Below are positions 9,597-20,700 of a stretch of DNA of 64,000 bases, piece by piece. Each line of letters starts with the position of its first letter. The stretch's first letter is position 1. The DNA is from Narthecium ossifragum (lineage: Eukaryota > Streptophyta > Magnoliopsida > Dioscoreales > Nartheciaceae), in the NCBI GenBank assembly GCA_963920575.1, contig OY986970.1, forward strand, positions 139,001-203,000. Direction: 5' to 3'. The notes under the pieces were generated by a model. It searched no databases. It was not told the DNA's origin and saw only the letters and a list, made by a program, of their open reading frames with translations. The translations under genes were made by a program, and so were the position numbers.

Positions 9597-12500
9597 GTGG
9601 CTATGGCAGCTAAGTTTGAGATCGCGAAGTTTGATGGGCAGAGCAGCAGTTTCAGTCTTTGGAGGGTTAAGATGAAGGCTTTGTTAACCCAACAGGGATT
9701 ACACAAGACTCTACAAGGGCAGGAAAAATCCGGCATCAGCATGGAGAATTGGGAAGACATGGATGCTAAAACACTGAGCTCGATTCAGTTGAGTCTAGCA
9801 GATGATGTTCTTCGCGAGGTGGAGGAAGAAGATTCAGCCGCAGGTATCTGGCTGAAGTTGGAAGGCATCTACATGACGAAGTCGCTTACGAACAGGTTAT
9901 ATCTGAAGCAACGCCTGTATACCTTTCGTATGCGTGAAGGTACGCCTATCAAAGATCATCTAGATGAGTTTAATCATATTTTGATGGATCTGAAAAATAT
10001 TGATTGTAAAATTGAGGAGGACCAAGCCCTAATTCTGTTATGTTCTTTACCGCCTTCGTATGAGCATTTTGTTACAACCTTATTGTATGGGAAAGACACT
10101 ATATCCATGGAGGATGTTAAGGCCAGTCTTCATTCGAAAGAGTTGAGAAAAAGGGTGTCAGGAGAGGTTGATGATCATGCAGAGGGATTGTTTGTTAGGG
10201 GAAGAACGACAGAGAAGGATGGAACGAATAATAGGGAACGATCCAAGTCAGCAGGGAAAAATAAGAAAAAGGGAAAATGCAATTACTGCAAGAAACCGAG
10301 GCACTGGGCAAGGGACTGTTTAAAGCTCAAGAACAAGGAAAAGGAGGATCAGAAAAGAGGTAATAATGTTGCTGGGATAGCCGAAAGTTTTGATGAGTTT
10401 GACACTGTTTTATCAGTTTCAACGGGAGATTCTCGCTGTGATACCGAGTGGATTTTGGATTCTGGGTGTTCCTACCACATGTGTCCGCATAAGGAGTGGT
10501 TCACCACTTATGTAGCAGTTAATGGCGGTACAGTGTTAATGGGCAACAACATGGCTTGTAAGTCTGTTGGTTATGGAACGATCCAACTCAAGATGCACGA
10601 CGGTATTGTGAGGACTTTATCGGATGTTCGACATGTTCCAGACCTGAAGAAAAATCTTATCTCTTTGGGTGCTCTAGATTCCATCGGTTGTGCTTTCAGT
10701 GGTGAAGGTGGAGTTTTGAAAGTCTCTAGAGGTGCACTGGTGCTGATGAAGGGTCAGAAGCGTGGCAATCTTTATTCTCTCTTGGGCAGCACAGTTATGG
10801 GTTCTGCAGCAGCGGTTTCTTCTTCTAAAGTTTCAGATTCAAATTTGACTCGGTTGTGGCATATGCGTCTTGGGCATATGAGCGAGAGAGGGATGACAGT
10901 GTTGAGCAATCAGGGTCTTCTCTGTGGGCAGAAAACTGAGAAGCTGGATTTTTGCGAGCATTGTGTCTACGGCAAGCAGTGCAGGGTGAAATTCAGTACA
11001 GCTGTTCATCGCACCAAAGGGACGGTGGATTACTTCCACTCGGATCTTTGGGGTCCCGCTGAGGTAACCTCTAAAGGTGGTTTTCGTTACTTTATGAATA
11101 TTATTGATGATTTCTCTCGTAAAGTTTGGGTGTATATGCTAAAACATAAAAGTGATGCTTTCAGTACTTTCAAGCAGTTTAAGATTTTGATAGAGAATCA
11201 GACAGGCAAGAAAATTAAACGCTTGAGAACTGACAATGGCATGGAGTTTTGTCTTCATGAATTTAATGAGTTTTGCAGAAATGAGGGCATTGTGAGGCAT
11301 CATACAGTGAGAAAGACCCCTAAGCAAAACGGTGTTGCTGAACGAATGAACAGGACTCTCTTGGAGAAGGCACGGTGTATGCTATCCAATGCTGGTCTGG
11401 GCAAAGATTTTTGGGCTGAAGCTATTTCCACAGTATGCTACTTGGTGAATAGATCTCCATCGACTACTATTGAGTGCAAGACTCCGTTTGAGGTATGGTC
11501 CGGCCATAAAGCTAATTATTCTATACTGCGTGTGTTTGGGTGTCCAGCTTATGCTCCTGTGAATGAGGGAAAATTGGAGCCACGAGCCAAGAAGTGTATT
11601 TTCTTGGGTTATCAGGCAGGTGTGAAAGGGTACATACTATGGTGTCCGGAAACCTCGAAGCTATTGATCAATAGAGATGTTACTTTTGATGAAAACTCTA
11701 TGATTAAGGGATCTAAGCAGGTTGAAAGTGTAGTTGAGAAACCAAGGGTGTCAAAGCAGGTGGAGCTTCTGTATGAACCTTCTGTCACAGGGAAGGACGA
11801 CCATGATCAGCAAGTTGAAGAGGAGTTCAGAAGTTCAGATGCAGATGATGATGTACCAGTAGAGCAACCACGCACTATTGCTAAGGATCGGCCAAGAAGA
11901 GAAATTCGGCCTCCTGAGAAATATGCGGCGTATTCTGAGATGGTGGCCTATGCTTTATCAGTTGCTGAAACAGTAGAGTATGATGAGCCATCGACCTATG
12001 CAGAAGCTGTTTCGAGCAATGAGAGTGCGCAGTGGTGTGTTGCTATGAATGAGGAGATTGAGTCTCTTCAGAAAAATCGGACTTGGGAGTTGGTAGAACC
12101 ATTGAAGAACAGGAGGATTGTTGGGTGCAAGTGGGTCTTCAAGCGCAAGCCAGGTATTCCAGGGGTTGAAGAGGCGCAGTTCAAAGCTCGGCTAGTGGCA
12201 AAAGGATTCAGTCAAAAGGAAGGTGTTGACTACAATGAGGTATTCTCACCAGTTGTTAAACACAGTTCCATTCGCACTTTACTTGCTATTGTTGCATGTT
12301 ATGATCTTGAGTTAGAGCAACTTGATGTCAAAACTGCATTTTTGCATGGGGAGCTTGAGGAACAGATTTATATGCGTCAACCTGAGGGATTTGTTGTATC
12401 TGGTAAGGAAGATCATGTGTGCTTACTTCATAAGTCATTATATGGACTAAAGCAATCTCCTAGGCAGTGGTATAAAAGGTTTGATGCATTCATGATTAGT

Positions 12501-13550
12501 CAATCTTATTCCAGGAGTGAATATGATAGCTGTGAATATTTTCAAAAACTCCCAGATGGTTCGTTTATCTATTTACTGTTGTATGTTGATGATATGCTAA
12601 TAGCTGCCAAGAGTTTATCAGAAATCAGCAGGTTAAAACAACAGTTAGCCGGTGAATTTGAGATGAAAGATTTGGGTGCAGCAAAACGAATTTTGGGTAT
12701 GGAGATAAGCAGGAATCGAGGAGATGGTAAGCTGTTCTTAAATCAGAAGTCATATATTCTCAAAGTGCTGGAACGGTTTGCCGTGCAGGACTCGAAGCCA
12801 GTCAGTACCCCTTTGGCAGCCCATTTTCGACTTTCATCTGAGCAGTCACCGAAATCTGAGGGAGAGGAAAAGCTTATGGCGCGGGTTCCGTATTCAAGCG
12901 CTGTTGGAAGCCTTATGTACGCCATGGGATGTACTCGTCCCGACATTTCACATGCAGTTAGTGTTGTTAGTCGTTACATGGGGCGACCGGGAAAGACACA
13001 TTGGGAGGCTGTGAAATGGATACTTCGGTATTTGAAAGGAACTGCAGATTTGGGTCTTTTGTTTGGGGTTTCTAATCCGAGTAATCAAGTCATTGGATAT
13101 GTAGATTCGGATTTTGCTGGTGACCATGATAAGAGGAGGTCTCTGACAGGTTATGTATTTACTCTATCCGAAAGTGCTATTAGTTGGAAAGCTACTTTGC
13201 AGGCTACGGTTGCGCTGTCCACGACAGAAGCTGAGTATATGGCCATTGCCGAAGCTGTGAAGGAAGCATTGTGGATGAGGGGAATACTCTGTGAACTTGG
13301 TATTGCACAAGGGGTTACTTCTGTATTTTGTGACTCGCAGAGTGCTATACATCTGACTAAAAATCTGATGTATCATGAACGGACCAAGCATATCGATGTC
13401 AGATATCACTTCATTCGGGATATTGTCTCACAGAAGCAGGTTGAGGTAAAGAAGGTGGGAACGGCGGATAACCCGGCAGACATGATGACTAAATCGGTTC
13501 CAGTTAACAAGTTCAAGCATTGCTTGGACTTGCTCAACATCTGCAGTTGA
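9597..13550 (+). CDS. Copia gag-pol polyprotein, intact
   Basis: One open frame of 1317 residues. In order: gag (about residues 1-230, opening with [20 protein letters not shown]); a CCHC zinc knuckle [14 protein letters not shown] (about 236-249); aspartic protease active site [11 protein letters not shown] (about 285-295); GAG-pre-integrase [14 protein letters not shown] (about 421-434); integrase core with [13 protein letters not shown] and LRTDNGMEF (about 480-600); RVT_2 reverse transcriptase from about 830 with the catalytic [10 protein letters not shown]; RNase H with [19 protein letters not shown] and the terminal NPADMMTK. No stop or frameshift was seen. The protein makes the particle, processes itself, copies the element RNA and integrates the DNA. 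Start chosen at the first ATG after the primer site; the alternative Met two codons later would also work. Confidence 0.96.
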   Translation: MAMAAKFEIAKFDGQSSSFSLWRVKMKALLTQQGLHKTLQGQEKSGISMENWEDMDAKTLSSIQLSLADDVLREVEEEDSAAGIWLKLEGIYMTKSLTNRLYLKQRLYTFRMREGTPIKDHLDEFNHILMDLKNIDCKIEEDQALILLCSLPPSYEHFVTTLLYGKDTISMEDVKASLHSKELRKRVSGEVDDHAEGLFVRGRTTEKDGTNNRERSKSAGKNKKKGKCNYCKKPRHWARDCLKLKNKEKEDQKRGNNVAGIAESFDEFDTVLSVSTGDSRCDTEWILDSGCSYHMCPHKEWFTTYVAVNGGTVLMGNNMACKSVGYGTIQLKMHDGIVRTLSDVRHVPDLKKNLISLGALDSIGCAFSGEGGVLKVSRGALVLMKGQKRGNLYSLLGSTVMGSAAAVSSSKVSDSNLTRLWHMRLGHMSERGMTVLSNQGLLCGQKTEKLDFCEHCVYGKQCRVKFSTAVHRTKGTVDYFHSDLWGPAEVTSKGGFRYFMNIIDDFSRKVWVYMLKHKSDAFSTFKQFKILIENQTGKKIKRLRTDNGMEFCLHEFNEFCRNEGIVRHHTVRKTPKQNGVAERMNRTLLEKARCMLSNAGLGKDFWAEAISTVCYLVNRSPSTTIECKTPFEVWSGHKANYSILRVFGCPAYAPVNEGKLEPRAKKCIFLGYQAGVKGYILWCPETSKLLINRDVTFDENSMIKGSKQVESVVEKPRVSKQVELLYEPSVTGKDDHDQQVEEEFRSSDADDDVPVEQPRTIAKDRPRREIRPPEKYAAYSEMVAYALSVAETVEYDEPSTYAEAVSSNESAQWCVAMNEEIESLQKNRTWELVEPLKNRRIVGCKWVFKRKPGIPGVEEAQFKARLVAKGFSQKEGVDYNEVFSPVVKHSSIRTLLAIVACYDLELEQLDVKTAFLHGELEEQIYMRQPEGFVVSGKEDHVCLLHKSLYGLKQSPRQWYKRFDAFMISQSYSRSEYDSCEYFQKLPDGSFIYLLLYVDDMLIAAKSLSEISRLKQQLAGEFEMKDLGAAKRILGMEISRNRGDGKLFLNQKSYILKVLERFAVQDSKPVSTPLAAHFRLSSEQSPKSEGEEKLMARVPYSSAVGSLMYAMGCTRPDISHAVSVVSRYMGRPGKTHWEAVKWILRYLKGTADLGLLFGVSNPSNQVIGYVDSDFAGDHDKRRSLTGYVFTLSESAISWKATLQATVALSTTEAEYMAIAEAVKEALWMRGILCELGIAQGVTSVFCDSQSAIHLTKNLMYHERTKHIDVRYHFIRDIVSQKQVEVKKVGTADNPADMMTKSVPVNKFKHCLDLLNICS

Positions 13551-13646
13551 TCGCCCCTCGAGGGCATTTTGGCGAGGTAGAGGCTGAAGAGGGTTGTTAA
13601 AATCAGTGATTTTGAGTCCGGTGAAATTCAAGTCAAGGTGGAGAAT

Positions 13647-14046
13647 TGTTGAGGATGCCTTGAATTAGGGGAATCCGGATTTGGTTAAGGAGGAAAGCCG
13701 GACCCATTTGTATTAGGCTAGCCGGACCCACTTATGTTTAACCTATCCTAAGTAAGTTCCTTATTGGAATATGTATTGAAACCCTAACTTTTCTTAGGGT
13801 TATTGAGAGAGGGGCGGCGGCTGCCATTGAAGGGGGTGTGGCCGGCCTCTTCTTGAAGTTACGGGTATAGCCGGCTTCTTGTACTTCTTCCCACCATTGG
13901 TTAGTGGAAACTCTCTCTCTCCTCGCCCGTGGACGTACCTCAATCTTGAGGGAACCACGTATATCTTGTGTGTCGTGTGATTGCTTGTTTGGTTTGTTTC
14001 GTCGTTTCTCTGTACTTGATTGCGTTCATAGCATAGATTTATAACA
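13647..14046 (+). repeat. 3' LTR of copia element
   Basis: 400 bp, TG...CA, preceded by the purine tract at about 13635-13645 and followed by the GAAGC target duplication at 14047-14051. Confidence 0.97.
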
Positions 14047-14051
14047 GAAGC

Positions 14052-14764
14052 TGCTATGATGGCATATATATCCAGTCAAAAGGTTGCATTATTAGTCTGA
14101 AAAGGCCAGTCCATGCATGCCAGAAACGATTGGTTAGAGCTAGCTAGTCTGGCACGATGAGCATCATCATCTAAGCTTGCTTGTGGTTCTGATTACTTGA
14201 AGGTTCTCTCTTTCTCTTTAATATAGAACTCAACTCGATATATATATATATATATATAAAGAGACGGAAAGGAGTGTAGATTAATAATTTTTCAGTCGAA
14301 GGTTCAAAACAACTCATTCAAACTGCACGTTTAAAATTGACTTTGATATGGTGCATGTTGATAGGCCCTTGGAACTCTCTCTCTCTCTCAATCTGCCGGA
14401 GTCATCGATATATATTCTAATAATATTCGAACAAAACATAACCAGATCTAGGAGAGAAATTGATATTTGATCATTTGATTTGTTTGGTAAACAATCCATC
14501 AATGGATGCCACATACAGTTCACAGTTGGGGTTCGAATCCTCTCTGCCAAGGCCGCAATGAATCTTGGTCCGGGCCAGACCTATTGATCCAATCGAATCC
14601 CACGACGAGAAAGAGAGAGAGAGAGAAAAAGAAGAAGAAGAAGAAAAAGAAGACGAAAAGAAGAGAAGAAGAAGAGGAGAAGAAGAAAGCAAGCCCCACA
14701 ATTCACTCTCCTTCGATCCCATCGATCGAGCGATCCCCTCCTCCTCATCGTCGAGAAAGTCGAA
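14052..14764. other. Intergenic upstream of the membrane-protein gene
   Basis: Contains an (AT)n tract near 14238-14258, CT repeats near 14376-14388 and a GA-rich stretch at about 14606-14690 that probably belongs to the 5' leader of the gene starting at 14765. No other gene is visible. Confidence 0.6.
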
Positions 14765-17700
14765 ATGGCGACGGGTTGGACACAAGAGAGGATCTACACC
14801 ATCGGCTCCCGTATCTACTTCCTAATTATCATCCTCCAGATCCCCCTTTTCAGGTTTGTTTCTCTCTCTCTCTCTCTCTCTTCAAATTCTGAGCTTCTGC
14901 TCATGCTCTTCTAAGACTGGGATCTCGATGCTAGAATATCCAGCCATCTGCTACAATCAAATTTGCAACCTTTTCCCCCTTTTATTGTTGCAAGTTTTTC
15001 TTATTTTGGGGCCGGGTACATTTGTTCGATCACTATTTCTCAGTATTAGGCAATGGATGTATTAAATGTTGATAGTAACTAAATCAGACGTTCCATGCCT
15101 CTTAAGCCGTGAATTCTACGCATAATTGTCATTCGAGCAGACATCTATATTAGATATCTGACGAAATCCACAACTTCAATTTTTTCCATGCAATAATCCC
15201 CCGTACATAAAGAACAAACCTAGGTCTTTTGTTCATTGTGCCTAGCCTGAGCACTCTTCGTAGCTGCCTTCTTGTGATACAATTGACTAGGATACACGCG
15301 AATCATACTGTAAACATGTCAAGGTGACCATGTGAAGGGACAACTTCTACAAATAATAATTTGTATCGATGTGAGGGGAATTATTCTGAAGGATTGATTC
15401 ACTTTATCTTACGAAGAGCGGAAATTAAGGTTCATATGCATTGGTTGCTAACTTGCTTTTATCCTTTGAAATTAAGGACTTGATGAAATGAATTTCCTGA
15501 CAATATTGCTGGTTTTCCTCATCCATCCTCTTCTCTAACCAGAGCTCGATCTTTAAGTTTTGTTCTCCCCCCTTTTTCTTCTGTATTCATGATCACTGCC
15601 CACGTGTCAACTGCTGTTGGTTTGATGAGGCTTGGACAGTTCTGAAGGTGTTTTATGCTCGAGAATGTAGCTTTTTTTTTTTTTTTCCCAATTAAGCCGA
15701 AGCTAAACAGCCAATTAATGGCTACAAGAAGAGACAACTGGAGGGCTCATTAAACTGAGACCCTCTCTATTACAATGATTAAGATTAACTCTAACTTGAT
15801 TAGCCAGTTCATCTGCTGCGGCATTTGATTCTCTTGGGATGTAAATAAACTGAATAGCTGAGAAATGCCCCACGTCCCATAGGATGTCCTGCAATAGGTC
15901 AATGCATTGTTCATTTGGAGGTATGATACCATTGGTCATGTCTACTGCCATCCGAGCATCACTCTCGATAAGAAGCTTGCTAATGTTATGCCCTCTGCTC
16001 TCATTCATTCCCATGTGGATACCCTGGAGTTCAGCTTGTAATACAGAGTTAGCAAATGAAGTAGTAGTAGCCTCCCAAGCAACACTCCCATCAGCAGATC
16101 TACAGATAGCTCCTAGCCCAGCAACTGTCCCCCTTGTTCCCATAGAAGCATCCACCTGTATACGATGACCTTCTCACTCAGATATATTATTTGGAGGAAG
16201 CTGTCTACTAGCATTGAAGATCATGAATTCCCTTACTTGCCACCTAATACTTCTAGCAATGTCAGCTGTGGTGAGAGGAGAATTTTCAAAAATGGTGCAG
16301 CACCTGTTTTTCCATAAAGCCCAGAGAGTATAGCTAATTGCAGATTTGGAAAGTTTGCATCCTCCATTGCTCTTGGACTTTTGCAAATAGCTTTGGCAGA
16401 AATTCAGATTGACATCTTCTTGTGCAATAGTAGATCCTTGCAATACTAGTCGCCAGACTGAAGCAGTTATAGGACAAGCGAAGAAAATATGGTGCACATC
16501 TTCCTCCTCTTGCTGACACATAGTGCAAGTTTTATTATCTACCAGATGTAGTTGCCAGAGATGTGTTAGAGTGGTGATCTTACCATGGGCTAGTCTCCAA
16601 ATAAAGTGCTTAATTCTGGGTCCAGCAGGTATTTTCCAAATGTGCCACCATAAGGCAGAGCTGGTAGTTGCATGATCACGCTTATAATCAAGATATTTGT
16701 AGCAGGAAGAAAAGGTAGGCCTCCCTCCAGAATCCCAAACCCACCTTGGCTTCACACTCTCAGTAGCATTATAGATAGGGGTTGCTAGTATTTCTTCAGC
16801 CAACGAGGGATGGAACAAAGCATTGACTAATACTTGATTCCAATTTCCGTTGTTATCCATAATTGAACTAACCTCCATGGAATCAGAAATAATATCAGAA
16901 CAGAAGAAAGTAGGAGACCAACGCAAAGGTCCATCTAAGACCCACCAATCCTCAAGAATGTTGAGGTGGTTAGAAGTAGCTGGCCAACGAAGTCCACCTT
17001 TGAGTTCCTCTGCTGCCCTACAAGAAGACCTCCAGAGTGTTGAGCACTTAGAAGGTGGCTTAGAGGGAGGAAGGTGCAGAGAGATATGGTATTTAGATCT
17101 GACCACCATAGTCCAAAGAGTCATCTCTTCATTGAGCAGACGAGCAGCACCTTTCATCCTCAAAGCTCTCTGCCAAAGACACAAGTCCTTGAAGCCAAGA
17201 CCCCCTTCCATTTTATGTTTGCAAATTTTGTCCCAAGAGACTCTTGACAACCCTCCCTTGCGTCCTTGCCATAAAAAATCTCTTGCCAAAGCTTCAATAC
17301 GACGGAGAATGGATAAAGGAACTTGAGTAGCTGACATAGCATAGATAGGGATTGCTTGTAATACAGCTTGAATAAGGGTGGCACGCCCTGCAAACGAAAG
17401 CTTCATGGCCTGTCAAGAATGAAGTTTGGTCTGGACAGATTCCACCAGGTAGTTAAAATCCCATGTGTGAAATGGCTAAACATTGAGTGGAATGCCAAGA
17501 TATTTCCAAGTACTTTGTTGCTCATTGAATCCCAGAAATTTAATCACACGTTGTCTTCTACGAATTGAAGTCTTGGGGTGAGAATTTCATACTAGATTTC
17601 TCTGGTTGGCTTTTAAACCAGACATTTGGGAAAATTTCTTGAGAATGTTAATCAACTTTTGAGCTTCTTCACGACCAGCTTTAGAAACGAATAGCACATC

Positions 17701-20700
17701 ATCCGCGAAGAGCAAGTGATCAACCTTCAAGCGTCCTCTGTCATAAGTGATACCTTCTAGCGCTAGCAAGGGTTGCCTGAGAAGACCAGAAAGCACTTCC
17801 TGCATCAAGATAAATATATAGGGGGAGATAGGATCTCCTTGCCTAAGGCCCTGCTTGGATTTGAAGAACCAGTAACTTTTCCATTTAGAATAACAGAGAA
17901 TCTGGGAGTGGTGATGCATTCTAGAATCCAAGAAATCCACTGAGAAGGGAATCCCATAGCAATAAGAACACGTTTAATGAACTTCCAACTTACTGAATCA
18001 AAAGCAGCTTGATGGTCTACTTTAATCGCCATGAGAGGATTGGAAGCAGGAGCAGTTCTGATGGTATGCATTAATTCTTGTGCAACACCAATGTTGTCTA
18101 GAATTGATCTCCCATGAACATAAGCAGATTGTTCTTTGCTAATTAAATCAGGGAGAAAGGCCTTCAACCTGTTTGCTAAAACGGAAGATATAGTTTTATA
18201 GGCAACGTTGCATAAACTTATAGGTCTAAAGTCTTTAACACGACGGGGGTTCTTACACTTGGGAATTAGAGCCAGGAACGTGTCATTCCAACCAGTTGGG
18301 AGGTTGCAAGTTGCAAAGAAATCCATGATAAGATAAGCTAGATCTTCGCCAACTATGTCCCAGTGTAGCAAGAAAAACTCAATTGTTAGACCATCAGGCC
18401 CGGGGCATTTATCTCGTCCCATATGAGTGAGAGCAGTCTTAATTTCTTCTATTGTCACTGGAAGAACTAGAGCTTCGCACCCTTCTGGAGATAAAACAGG
18501 AAGCACAGGTAGTGGTAATTCTCTACTGCGATCAGTATCAGTATTAGCCCATAAACTTTTGAATCTGCCTATGAAGGTCTCAACAATTGCATCATAATCA
18601 GTAATTAGTTCCCCAGCTTCATTCCTAACTTCTTTGATAGAGTGATAGTAAGGTGTAGCAGAGACCTGTTGGTGAAAGCTACTCGAGTTTCTGTCTCCCT
18701 GTCTGACCCAGTCTAGTCTCCTTTGTTTGCTTTTGATCTTGTCCAAACTCAGCTGTTGGGCCACTAGCTTTCCTTCTAATGTTCTCATGCGCGCTTCCTG
18801 CTGGGTGTTGAGAGGAGACTGTTCCTCAAGAAGATAAAGGCCTTCGAGCTGATTAATCATATGTTGCTGGGTATTGAGGAGGTCGTGGCAATCAGATTTA
18901 TTCCATTTTTTGACAATACCTTTGATTTCCTTGATTCTTCCTTTGAAAACATATTGTCTTGATCCCCTCCGTTGTCTATTCCAAGCATGAGATAGTACTT
19001 TTTTGAACTCCACTGAGGTGACCTAGAAATGCCTGAGGCGGAAGGGAGATGGCCCGGGCCGAGCTACCTCTGGAGCAAGGATTAAAAGAAGTGGTCTTTG
19101 GTACGAACCATGGTACCTCAAGTGTTGAACTTATGCAGTTGGAAACCAGGTGCGCCATTCTTCATTGCAGAGAGCCCTGTCAAGACGTTCTAAGATGCGC
19201 TCACCACCACTCCGGCGATTGCCCCAAGTGAACGAAGGGCCACGAAAACCCAAGTCTATTAGCTGATTGTAAGAAATGAAGCTAAGGAAGTCTAGAACAG
19301 ACCTTGTGTAGCTGAAAGGCCTGCCACCTCTTTTCTCAGAAGGCGCCACTAGGACATTAAAGTCACCTAGCATTACGTGAGGCCAACCCCAAGCATTGAT
19401 CCGGCCAAGAGCTTGCCAAAGCTGAGTTCTCTCACGCCAGGATCTTGCACCATACACCACAGATAAAAACCATTGACCATGTTCAGGGGAGGTGATCACC
19501 CCATGAATAGCTTGGCTATTATAACTCACAAAAGAAACTAAGCCAACAAACTAAGCCAACAGAGGCGCGCCAGATAGCAAGAATTCCCCCTTGGGGGCCA
19601 TATGAAGGGAGCAAATGCGTGCTCCATTGAGGACCTAGTTGTTGAGTAATAAGCGGCAGCTGTTCTTCAACTAAGACTACATCAATGAGGAAGAGGAAAT
19701 CCAGACGTCGGCCGAAGATGAGTCTTCGGCAGGAACTGATGACTCTTATGTAACCCAAATTCCTACAGTTCCAAGCTACAATCCTCGACATGGGAAACTA
19801 TTGATTAGTAGGAGCACCAACCACAGCGCTTGATCGAGGTCTCTTCGAGGATCGGCCAAGGGGGCTTGATCCACTCACATCGGACATCTGTTCATCATAC
19901 CCACCCGGCTCTCCATCGCCATCCTGAGAGGTGTCCTCCTGCTCGCCAAGAGAAGAGGTATCAGCGATGAAAGGGCCTTGGCCTGTGTCTGGAGCCTCAA
20001 GCGCTGATTTGAGAGCCAGGATCCCTTCTTGATGATGCCCTTGCAGTACGGTTGTCGCAAGCGCCATGTCATCGGGAGCAGGGTCTGTCGCCAGCTGCCC
20101 TCCAGGGTCTGCCGGCCGATATCCTCTTGGCACCACCAGTGGTCATGGCCGTTGGAAGCTTCCGTGGTCCCTCGCATACCATCCAGCGTCCAAGAGGGAG
20201 AGATGGGAGATGTCATCGTCGGAGGCCATGTCTCTCGCTTGCAATGCCTTGAAGCTGTTAGAGTTCCCTTTATTCCCGTACGGTGTGCCGAGATTTGATC
20301 GAGCTAAGCCTGCATCGCTTTTTACTTGGACAGGTGGACGGTGTGATGAGCTCCCCACACCTGAGCCTGGGAGATCAACGGACTGCTTACCTCGCTTTGC
20401 CACGTCAGGTTTCCGGGCCACTCGCCACACAGTACGAGCCTGGTCACTAGCGGACAAACGCGGGCCTCCCCCAGTGGTCCCCCGGGGAACACCCTCTGAG
20501 CCATGCCACCCTGGTGGCAGCGTCCCCTCGTCAGAAGTGTCCCCTGCATCATCCAGCTCAGATGCCAACGGTCCAAAAGCACTGGTCATCATCTTCCTCC
20601 CGTCCGGTGGTGGTGGTCTTGGGGGCAGTGGCCTCCGCCATCTTGGCGGTATGGTGTGCCAATCCCCATTCTCTTTTGCCACCTCAGATGCTAACTGTTG

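Larger units (their letters stand above)
9162..14046 (+). mobile_element. Intact Ty1/copia LTR retrotransposon (TNT1-94/Tork-like)
   Basis: Two 400-bp LTRs (9162-9561 and 13647-14046) start with TG and end with CA. By eye they differ at eight positions, all transitions, so they are about 98% identical. The element is flanked by the 5-bp target duplication GAAGC (9157-9161 and 14047-14051). Right after the 5' LTR is a primer binding site TGGTATCAGAGC (9565-9576), complementary to initiator tRNA-Met, and a purine-rich tract AAGGTGGAGAA precedes the 3' LTR. The internal region holds one uninterrupted gag-pol frame. The protease-integrase-RT-RNase H order defines copia rather than gypsy. Intact frame, high LTR identity and clean target duplication mean a recent, possibly still competent copy. 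Confidence 0.97.

Noticed and set aside
14526..14545. GGTTCGAATCC stretch resembling a tRNA T-arm
   Set aside because: No matching acceptor stem, D-arm or anticodon arm could be found about 70 nt upstream, so no tRNA gene is supported.
16850..17326. 158-codon plus-strand frame opposite the LINE ORF2
   Set aside because: Antisense shadow of the LINE coding sequence, with no recognisable domain.
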